Below, piece by piece: positions 23,101 through 32,065 of a stretch of 64,000 nucleotides of DNA. The stretch spans positions 1 through 64,000 of the forward strand of contig JAFEMH010005422.1 of NCBI GenBank assembly GCA_022495995.1, in the 5' to 3' direction. The notes below the pieces were generated by a model that saw only the letters and a list, made by a program, of their open reading frames with translations, ran no database searches and was not told where the DNA came from. The position numbers and the translations under genes were made by a program. This DNA comes from Adenophora triphylla var. japonica (taxonomy: Eukaryota; Streptophyta; Magnoliopsida; Asterales; Campanulaceae). Each line of letters opens with the position of its first letter. Within the stretch, counting starts at the first letter, position 1.

Positions 23101-23216
23101 AGTGGAACAATGAGATGTACTACAGAGGTGTAGAACAAAAGATGAGGAAGGAGATGCTATCTGAAAGAGATCAAATCCTTGCAGCAAGTAGAGAAAGAGA
23201 AGAATTTTCTGATTAG
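20133..23216 (+). pseudogene. Extra sense ORF of copia copy I, unknown product
   Basis: A region of about 1,000 codons between pol and the PPT starts MAYPEAHGYFIKPDFYDHE and ends AASREREEFSD. The N-terminal third is globular (MTGERLLSGAI, GSLDLFKSTLIDVIIKGF). The middle is lysine-rich with nuclear-localisation-like patches (KKTGKGKKLSKGK; KRKFDKNSPLSKKLKR). Next come a Ser/Pro-rich linker and a conserved block (ACEPWILDCQFDFSFHSVMA, ITHFPEI, NNLNECIYMPSSLVYAL), then SSDDEDDEP and a charged tail. Stops at 20,370, 20,766, 21,549 and 22,707 plus frame changes disable it. It sits where SIRE elements carry an env-like ORF, but I see no clear transmembrane segment or signal peptide. Function unknown. 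Confidence 0.68.
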
Positions 23217-23402
23217 AAATATTTTGGCTAAGTCTTTTACTTCTTTCTTTTTTATCACCTGTCTTAAAAATATTTTATTTTGGATAATGTTTGTGTTTTG
23301 GCTCTTATGATTGAATCAAGAATATTGATCTTTTCTTCATTGGTATATTCAATTCATAATCTATCTTGCAGGTCATATCTTCATTAGATATATTACTTTG
23401 CC

Positions 23403-23416
23403 AAAAAGGGGGAAAT
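23403..23416 (+). other. Polypurine tract, copia copy I
   Basis: AAAAAGGGGGAAAT lies directly left of the LTR start TGTTAGAACC and is the priming site for plus-strand synthesis. The counterparts in units A and B read AAAAAGGGTGAAAT. Confidence 0.85.
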
Positions 23417-24546
23417 TGTTAGAACCTAACTATGTAGATACATAGTTATTTATGGTTTTGACAAAGAAACATATCCAATGTTATCTGACAGCCAAGATAC
23501 ACTCAAAGAACATTGGACAGCCAAGTCTTAAAGCCAAGACTTAACCTGCACTTATAAACCATCCTGACATCAATGATCAATAAAGACAAATCAAATAACT
23601 CAAGTGTATTTCAGTACAAAGAGATCATTACATGTCATCTATCTAAGTCCTTGACTCCTACTCATCTAGATCAATTAGCTAAACATGATAGCTAAGAATC
23701 TCAACAGCAGAGGTCTCATTCCTTTGACAGCTATGATCTTCAAAGACAACATCAATGTTTCATCTCTGTGATGACCAAGGTGTGCCTTGCCCAAAAATCT
23801 CAACAAATGTTGCCATGTCATCTCCATGAAGATCCTCTGCACAAAGGTTGCATATTCCATCCTGTTCTCATCCAGTCAACGAGGCCCTAAATGCAAACAC
23901 TGTTTCACCCACATTCATTTACTGCCTTGTCTCCTCCAACGACTATATTCCAGCTTATAAAAGGAAACCTTCTTGACTGAAGCTACTGCCCTTCTACACA
24001 CAATTTTTGCAACCATCCCTTCACCCCTGCATACCTGCAAATCTGTAAACCATTATCAAACAATTCTCAGACACTTGAGACAGTACTTCAGGTGTATAAA
24101 CAACTTTGTAAACCACTTAAGACTGACTTTAAGTGTGTTCTGTAATTTGCTTCGTAACAAGCAAATCCCTAATTGACTGTACTAATTAGGAAGAGGAAGT
24201 TCAAGGAACTTGCCTAATCAATCATTGTAAATCTTAAAGGGAACTAGATTATAGCGGATTGATCTCACGTGTCAAGATTGATAGTGAGGGTGTACGTAGG
24301 AGGAGTGAACTCTGAACAACCTTAAAATTCTTGTGTCATTTGGTATTATCACACACAAACACACACACATCTACACACACTTACACCAATCACTTTGTCC
24401 TTACATTATTTCACTTTATTTATTCCGCTGCACATTATACTCTTGCTTTTAGATCTGTTAATATCTGACAGCTAAGATTCATCCTCAGCTGTCAAAGCTT
24501 AACTGCCTGACCTTCCTTTAACTGATCAAGTAAACAGGACCTTTCA
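23417..24546 (+). mobile_element. Complete copia LTR, shared by copies I and II
   Basis: The 1,130-bp LTR starts TGTTAGAACC and ends GGACCTTTCA (TG...CA). A PPT abuts its left end and a PBS lies two bases after its right end, so the one LTR acts as 3' LTR of copy I and 5' LTR of copy II. TATA box at 23,956. Near the right end, TCTGACAGCTAAGATTC and CTCAGCTGTCAAAG form an imperfect inverted pair at 24,464-24,497. The LTR at 53,148-54,163 is a second copy with an internal deletion of about 110 bp. Confidence 0.9.
23956..23963 (+). promoter_or_regulatory. TATA box of copia LTR
   Basis: TATAAAAG, in the context GCTTATAAAAGG. The same sequence lies at 53,573-53,580 in the second LTR. The U3/R boundary is expected about 30 bp downstream. 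Confidence 0.7.
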
Positions 24547-24548
24547 AT

Positions 24549-24560
24549 TGGTATCAGAGC
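24549..24560 (+). other. Primer-binding site, copia copy II
   Basis: TGGTATCAGAGC is the standard plant Ty1/copia PBS complementary to initiator tRNA-Met. It confirms the LTR end at 24,546. Confidence 0.95.
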
Positions 24561-24615
24561 TTGTCTTCACCACTAAAAGTCTAACAACTTGTGAAGGATC
24601 ATCTCTCAACCCACC

Positions 24616-26950
24616 ATGCCTCAACCAAGAAGAAATAATGAAAAAGATATTTCACACATTGATGACTGTGGATCCTTTAAAATCTATGCCTCAAAGATCA
24701 AAACCTATCTTGATGCAAACAGTATTTGGAACTGGTATGTTCTAGAAAATGAAGTCACCTGCCCTGTCACACTAGATTCAAATAGTGGAAGGAGTAAAAT
24801 GAAATCCCCAGAATCCTGGACTGAATCTGAAAGGCAATTAATTAGTGCCAATCTTAAAGTCAAAAACATACTTCAAAAGAGTGTAAATGACTCCCTAGCA
24901 CAAAAAATTGCTAAAGAACCAACTGCTAAATCAGCCTGGGAACTCATCCATACCAAATTCCAGAAACACACTAGTGTTAGAACCCAAAACTTGCATAATC
25001 TGCTTAGATAACTAGACAATTTCAAGTTCGACCCTGATGAAAAGGTCAGTGCTGCTAAACCAAGGTTTGAAGATCTTGTCAGATCCATTACTGACCATGG
25101 AAAAACCTTTGAGAACCAAGATCTATGCCTAAAAATATATTCCAACCTTCCCCAAGAATATGAGAAGGTAGCCTTGCCTATAAGAGAAGGTGCACAATGG
25201 AGCACCATGACTGTTGAGAAATACTTTGGGAAGCTTGAGGCATATGAACTAGAAGGAATGATACAAATTCAACATGTTCCTTCTATCTCACAAACCCTTG
25301 CCTTAACTGCCCAAAAAACCACTCACAAACCCATCACTCAACAAGATATTGACTCCATGGTTCTCATTTCCCTTCAGAAAGTAAACCACCCCTCAAACAA
25401 CATCTCTCAAGGAGACTTACCAAGTCTCATATCCATGGCTGTCAGAAATGCAATGAGAACTCGTAAGAAGACATTTGAGAGAAGTTACAGTCCATCCACA
25501 TCTGATCAAGAGAACCACAAAAAGAAAGTTGAATGCTTCAACTGTAAAAAAACATGTTCACTACTCATTTGAATGTCCTGAACCAAAGAAACCTAAGGAC
25601 AATCAGACAGCTAAGAAACCCTCCTACTCAAAGGAAATCATTCACAGTTCAAGATGCAGCTGCTACAACTGCACCAAAAAGAAGAATGAGAAAAACAAAG
25701 AACAAGTAATGATTGCAGACTCATCAAAGTTCAGTGATGAGGAATTTGACTTCAGTGACTCTGAAAGTGAAGGAGAAGAAGCAATGATATGCCTAATGGC
25801 AGGAGATGATGAAGTGAAGAAGACCTTGAAGCCGTAGCTGTTGCTGAAGAATTAAAACAGGTACCCAATTTTAACTCTTTAAACATTGAAGAATTTAAAC
25901 AATTAGTTAGCACTATCTTAATTCAAATAAAGAGACACCAAACTAGCTTTGCTTCATTGCTCACTGATAACCTATCCCAAATCAAAACCATTGAAAACCT
26001 TGAAAGAACCAACCAAGGGATGAAAGAGTAATGCCTTATGCTTGAAAAGTCTAATGGTGAGCTGACAGCTGAGAATTCAAGATCTCTGGAAAACAACCAA
26101 AAAACCATCAACCTTGAAAAAGAAAATGAATATCTTAGAAAGAAGATTGAGTCCTGGAACAAGTCAGGAGAAGCTGTGTCATTGTTCAGCTACAACTAGA
26201 GACACCCTAGGGACAAGTCAGGGATTGGAGCCCATAATCCCACTCTGAAAACATGCACTCCTCCCACTGATGAAAAGGCTATTGATAAAATGGTTCTTGA
26301 AAGCATGAACTATGTCAAAGCCTTGCAAAATGTCTATCCCATTCAAATAAAGGAGGACTCAAAGAAACAAGGAGAAATCAATGAAGCCAATGAAGCTAGC
26401 TCCAGTCACATCAATGAACCCAATGAAGCAAGCTCAATTCCAATCAATAAAACCTATGAAGAAAGCTCAAGTCAACCTAAAGGGAAAGAAAAACAAGCAA
26501 ATAAAAACAAATACATCTGGCAAAGAAAAGGAATCATGGAGCAAGTGAAGAACAATCAGCAAAGATCTACTGGACAACAAAGATCTCCTAGACAGCCAAG
26601 ATTCCCAGACAGCAAAGATTTGATGGACAGCAGAGATCACCAAGACAACAAAGATTCTACAATCATCACACATACTCCAAACAGCAAAAACCCAATTGGC
26701 AGTACTCAAATGGAAAGAGTCATGCCAGTCAAAATAACTCACCAAGATCATCTCACTCAAACAACTTTCATAGCCACACTCAGTTTCACCATAACCAAAA
26801 CCAATCCTTTTCTCCAAACCATTTTTTCAACCAATCCCAACCTACTACTCTCACACCTTATATGATGCAGATCATGGGATATTATAATACCCTAAACCAG
26901 TTTTTAGGAAAAAGGGCAATGAACAAAGCTAGGGTACCAAAGAAAGTCTA
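24616..26950 (+). pseudogene. gag: SIRE-like copia gag, copy II
   Basis: The ATG at 24,616 (MPQPRRNNEKDISHID) is 56 bp after the PBS. A UBN2-type gag core follows: ADENSIW-like NSIWNWYVLENEVTCP, QKIAKEPTAKSAWELIHTKF near 24,901-24,960, and LPQEYEKVALPI near 25,147. A CCHC knuckle begins VECFNCKK near 25,528 but loses register in the following A-run; the rest (HYSFECPEPKK) is one frame away. A second Cys motif (CSCYNC) and an acidic stretch (FDFSDSESEGEE) follow, then an Asn/Ser-rich tail. A stop at 25,009, the frameshift, and stops near 25,836 and 26,030 make it a pseudogene. Confidence 0.85.
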
Positions 26951-26989
26951 ATCCTTTGGACCCAAAATAATAAAAGGGTACCATAAATT

Positions 26990-27340
26990 TGTTTTTCTGT
27001 TTTGTAGGAACCTAGGAAAGAAATATGGTATTTGGATAGTGCATGCAGCAGACATATGACCTTCAACAAAGAGTGGCTGCAACAATATGTCCCTAAAAAT
27101 GGTTCAAATGTAACTTTTGGTGATAATTCTCAAGCCAAAGTCAAAGGATCAGGAAACCTTGTTACTAAAGACATCATTTTCACTAATGTGTCTTATGTAG
27201 AAGGTCTCAAACACAATTTGATTAGCATTAGTCAAATTTGTGACAAGGGATATTATGTTGTATGCTCAAAAAACCACTGCACTGTCAAAGATGTCAACAA
27301 CAAATCCATTCTCACTGGAACTAGAATGGGAAATCTCTAA
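26990..27340 (+). pseudogene. Copia protease, copy II
   Basis: The copia aspartic protease region reads IWYLDSACSRHMTFNKEW near 27,023-27,076, with VTFGDNSQAKVKGSGN and YVEGLKHNLISISQICDKGY after it. The active-site triad is normally DSG; here it reads DSA, which would probably abolish catalysis. It ends at a stop at 27,340 before the integrase region. Confidence 0.85.
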
Positions 27341-27404
27341 TGTCTAAACCTGGAAATTGTGGAATCCTCCAATCCTCACTGCCTACTATCCTATAGTCAG
27401 TCTG

Positions 27405-29518
27405 ATATGTCATGGCCATGGCACAAAAGACTGGCTCACTCAACCTCAAAAGTATCTCCAAATTAGCAAATTCAAACCTAGTCAAAGGCCTACCCAAAAT
27501 TCCCTTCAAAAAGGACAAGCTATGCAAAGCCTGTCAATGTGGCAAACAAAAAAAAACCTCCTTCTCTGCCAAAACAAGATTAGACACTTCAAAACCCCTA
27601 CAACTACTCCATATGGATCTTTTTGGACCCATTAGAACCAGATCTCTTGGTGATACTCACTAGTGGTAGTTGATGACTACACTAGGTTCACTTGGATTAT
27701 CCTCCTTGAATCCAAAAGGGAAACCTTAGATCATCTTGTCAAATTGTTCAACAAAATTCAAAACCAAAAAGGTCTATCTATCATCAAAATTAGATCTAAC
27801 CATGGTAAAGAATTTGAGAACACTGGTGTTGAAGAATACTGTGATTAGAAAGGAATAGAGCACAACTTTTCAGCCCCAAGAACACCACAGTAGAATGGTG
27901 TTGCAGAAAGAAAGAACAGAACCATTTGTGAAGTAGCAAGAACGTATGCTGTCAGAAAACAATTTTCCTAAATACTTTTGGGGAGAAGCTATCACCACAG
28001 CTGTGTATGTCCAAAACAAGATTCTCATCAACAAGTTTCACACCAAAACTCCTTATGAGTTATGGAATGGTAGAACTCCAACCATTTCATGCTTCCATGG
28101 TTTTGGAAGTAGATGCTTTATTCACAATAATGGCAAAAACAACCTTGATAAGTTTGATTCCAAGAGTGATGAAGGGATTTTCCTTGGATACTCCAATACT
28201 AGCAAAGCATACAGAGTATACAACAAAAGGAGACTTGTTGTAGAAGAATCAATTCATGTTGACTTTGATGAAAACAATGATCAAAGCTACACTGAATTGT
28301 GTGATTTTGATGAAGTTGTTGGAAATTCAGACAACATACCTGAAGTGTCCCTTGTGCATGACTACTCAAACATCATTCCTGAAGAAGATTCACCTTCCCT
28401 TCCCTATATTATGCCCAAAGACATTAATACAAACCTGATTGTGTCTGACAGCCAAGAATCCCAACCCAACAGCAAAGGTGCATCTGACAGCTATGATGCA
28501 CCTGATAGCTTACCTTCTTCAAGCCAACAAAATAACTCTGTCAATAACCCTATCGAACCTTGCTGCAACAACAATCACTCTATTCCTCAACATGAACCTA
28601 TCGTCCACATCATTCCACCTAACAACAACATCTATATTGACCTTCCCATACATAAAATGGATATTCCTCCAAATATGCCTGTCTATGACTCATTAATGAG
28701 TGCCTTCATCTCCCAAATAGAACCCAAGAAAATAAATGAAGCCATTCAAGATCCTGATTGGATTGAAGCTATGGAAGAAGAACTGGAACAATTTGAAAGG
28801 AACAAGGTTTGTAAGCTTATTTTCAAACCTAAAAATCAAACTGTCATTGGGACAAGATGGGTTTTTAGAAACAAAATGAATGAAGAGGGAATTGTGGTAA
28901 GAAACAAAGCTATACTAGTTGCTCAGGATATTGACAAGAAGAGGGAATTAACTATGATGAAACCTTTGCCCCTGTTGCAAGATTAGAAGCTATGAGGCTG
29001 TTCCTTGCCTTTGCCTAATTCAAGAAGATGAAGGTGTTACAAATGGACGTCAGAAGTGCCTTCTTGAATGGAGTTCTAAATGAGAAGGTATTTGCATCTC
29101 AACCTCTTGGTTTTGAGCATCCAAAGTTTCCAGACCATGTATATAAACTGGACAAAGCCTGGTATGGATTTAAACAAGCACCTAGAGCTTGGTATGACAC
29201 TTTATCAAAATACCTCCTTGGCAATGCATTCACTAAAGGGCATATTGATAACACTTTGTTTATCAAAAAATATGGAGAAGACCAATTACTCATCCAAGTC
29301 TATGTTGATGACATTATTTTTGGATCATCAAATGAAGACTTGTGCAGAATTTGGGGAAATCATGAAGAATAAGTTTGAGATGAGCATGATTGGTGAACTC
29401 ACCTTTTTCTTAGGTCTTCAAATCAAACAAATGAAGGAAGGAATCTTCATTAACCAAGCCAAATATATAAGGGACATGATCAAAAAGTTTGATATGCAAA
29501 CTGTCTCTCCTGCTAGAA
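27405..29518 (+). pseudogene. Copia integrase and RT (5' part), copy II
   Basis: This has the same order as copy I: KRLAHSTS-like pre-integrase, zinc region CKACQCGKQKKTSF, integrase core (VVDDYTRFTWII near 27,666; KIRSNHGKEFENTG, where the usual catalytic SDHG reads SNHG), then RT (WIEAMEEELEQFERN near 28,759; [10 protein letters not shown] near 29,302). A small deletion near 27,650, stops at 27,846 and 27,892, and a two-base loss near 29,345 break it. RT is cut exactly at 29,518 by the CACTA insertion and continues at 40,177. Confidence 0.9.
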
Positions 29519-29870
29519 CACTACCAAAAAAACATGTTTTAGCAGCGGAAATTTCCACCGCTAAAGTCAAAATTTCGTCACTAAAGGTCATCACAGACGG
29601 AAAAATTCTGTCGATAGTCCGCCGCTAAGATCCCGTCCCAGTGGTCCGACGGACCAAATTGCATTGGTATTCTTTTGATTTTACCGACGGAATTAAATTT
29701 CGTCGGTGATATTTTGATATCAGCGACGAAAATTTCCGTCGCTGAATTAATATAATTTAATTAAATTTTTATTTCAGCGACGAAAATTTTCGACGGTGAA
29801 ATAAAAATTTAATTAAAATTAATTAATACATCGACGAAAATTTTTGTCACTGAATTAATATAGAATATCA
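29519..29870. repeat. Left subterminal repeat region of CACTA
   Basis: Tandem and inverted copies of short units such as CAGCGACGAAAATTTCCGTCGCTG and CCGACGGAATTAAATTTCGTCGG form small hairpins next to the terminal repeat. In En/Spm elements this kind of region binds the TNPA-type protein. Confidence 0.85.
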
Positions 29871-29946
29871 CAATTGTTATTACAAACAAGTATAAAATAG
29901 TACCAATCAACGTACCAAACTAAAAACCAAAATCACCGTACCAAAT

Positions 29947-29983
29947 CGGGAGGGGGAGGGGGAGGGGGAGGGGGAGGGCGGGG
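29947..29983 (+). repeat. G-rich (GGGAGG)n run
   Basis: At least six runs of three or more G separated by A or C (GGGAGGGGGAGGGGGAGGG pattern) could form a G-quadruplex on the plus strand. It lies downstream of the TNPA-like stop codon. A second G run is at about 30,047-30,066. A 30-bp direct repeat beginning TTATTACAAACAAG flanks it at about 29,877 and 30,012. Confidence 0.8.
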
Positions 29984-30108
29984 CTCGCTGGTACCAAATA
30001 TCATAAATGTTATTACAAACAAGTATAAAATAGTACAAAATCAACTCGGGGGGGGGATTGGGGAGGCTGGAAATTACCGCCGCGCTCTTGATTCTGCATC
30101 TGGGCCAT

Positions 30109-31757
30109 CTAGGCCATCAACATCGCAAATTTACGATCTGTTGCCTCCTGATGCTGCGCAAGCTCTGCCCTAGCCTGTGCCTGAGCCTCCGCAAGAGCCT
30201 CTGCAGCCAATCGTCTCTCCTCAGCTAGCTGAGCCTCCAAATACCGAGTATCGGGAGTGAAAACATTTGGCCGACGGCCGGTCGACGTCAATGGGCATTG
30301 CCGCCCGTAATCCCCCATCCCTAACACTTGGTCTCCTCTTTTTGGATGTCCATCCAAGGTGACCGAGCGCCAAACATCAGGCACGAAGGGAACGGGCTGT
30401 TCGGGAGGCGTACCTTCGGGAACAACGGCGGCTTGATATGTACTCTGTCAAAATAAAACAAACAATTATAATCATATACACAATATAATGTACATAAATA
30501 AATTTACATATTCAAAATCAAGTCATTTAATGATAGTTTACTTACAAAGGCCAATGCAGAGCGATCGTCAACCCATTGCGGAGGTTGATCGGGCGATGTA
30601 GGAGTTCGAACATGGGTGCTAACGAAAACATCAAAAAAACTGACATTCGGGCCATGTTCCTTTTCCTATAAATAAAATAAGCGAGATTATTATTTTGAAA
30701 TTGTATAAATGCAACATACGTACATAAACCTATTTAAAAGCATGCATACACTATTACATTTAAACTAACATACATACCATACGGTAGTGATGCTCGCCGA
30801 CCCCGATTGTCCCCATCGTATGCTTTGTCGCCGACCCCGAGGAGCCTGCTCTATTTGTCCGAGCCTATTGGGCAATAGCTATCGCCCCATCCGACGACCA
30901 ATGTTCGCAAAAGCGAAGAAACACCTCCTCGGTCATCCAAGGAGGTGTCAAGGGCTGTAATTTTGCCTCGAGCCGCTTAATATAAAATTTAGACTTCGTG
31001 TTACCTATAAAAATATGAATATCTCGTAAACATATAATGATGACATTATAAAATTAAAAGTGTATAATCATTGCTAATTAAACTAATTAAGGATAGATAA
31101 ATATGTTACCAATATGATCCCGAAATAACTTCTGAGCCTGTTTCTTGAAAAAATATTTAGCCCTCGCCTCGTCGATATCCGACGTCCATGTAAATTTCCC
31201 CTACAACATATAATGATAACATTACAAAACTAAAAGAGTATAATCATTATTAATTATAATATTTTAATAACAAACTAACATTTAAGTTTTAAATAAAAAC
31301 CATTAACACATTACCTTAAACTCCTCCCAAGCATTCTCCTTCTCCTCCAGTGGCAATGATTTCCAGTTGGGCCAAAACTCTGGCATGACCCGAAACCGCC
31401 AATACTGCCCAATCTTTGTCCCTGGGGTAGGGTATCCACCTACAAACCTGCCAAGTATATTTATACAATAACATTTTAACTTAAATAATGAATTATATAT
31501 AAAACAAAAAGGAACCAACTTATATCAAATTAATGAAGAGTTACTTACTGGTCATAAAGTGGCGATATCTGGAGAAACGTCCTCCCCTCAGAATTGACAG
31601 CAGTAGGAGTATCGGCCCCAGAGGTGGAGCTGGTACTATTAAGTGTAGAGTCGACATCAGAAGTACCGATAGCACCTGTACTAGATCGGGACGGTTGCGT
31701 CCCAGTAATAGATGTGTACACGGGGCGTGTCTTCCTGCCCGCTCTACTAGAACTCAT
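30109..31757 (-). pseudogene. TNPA-like gene, six exons, one stop
   Basis: A model with six GT-AG exons fits well: 31,757-31,549, 31,447-31,315, 31,200-31,110, 31,004-30,778, 30,665-30,546 and 30,444-30,109. The exon sum is 1,116 bp, or 371 codons plus stop. The order is Ser/Thr-rich N-terminus (MSSSRAGRKTRP), a Transposase_24-like core (WRFRVMPEFWPNW; ARAKYFFKKQAQKLFRDHIG; PPWMTEEVFLRFCEHWSSD) and an Ala/Glu/Gln-rich coiled coil (RRLAAEALAEAQAQARAE). In En/Spm systems this type of protein binds subterminal repeats. The only break seen is an in-frame TAG in exon 4 near 30,875. Everything else is intact, so decay is recent or the stop is read otherwise. Confidence 0.82.
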
Positions 31758-31811
31758 ATCTAAATACACTAAAAATATTAAAATATACAAATTTAACAAT
31801 AGGAAATAATA

Positions 31812-32063
31812 TATTCACAATACATATAAAACTTTAAAGTTCTAATAATCTAAAGCATTCACAATACATATAAAACTTTAAACAATTAATAATATAAAGC
31901 ATTCACAATACATATAAAACTTTAAAGTTCTAATAATCTAAAACATTCACAATACATATAAAACTTTAAACTATTAATAATATAAAGCATTCACAATACA
32001 TATAAAACTTTAAATTTCTAATAATCTAAAGCATTCACAATACATATAAAACTTTTAAACTAT
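31812..32063. repeat. 44-bp minisatellite between transposase genes
   Basis: ATTCACAATACATATAAAAC recurs at 31,812, 31,857, 31,901, 31,945, 31,989 and 32,033, a period of 44-45 bp. The array fills the whole space between the TNP2 stop and the TNPA-like start, so it may hold the TNPA promoter and TNP2 terminator. Confidence 0.93.
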
Positions 32064-32065
32064 TA

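Noticed and set aside
20133..23216. Retroviral-type envelope gene
   Set aside because: The position matches SIRE env-like ORFs, but no signal peptide, transmembrane segment or cleavage motif is evident, and lysine-rich patches point elsewhere.
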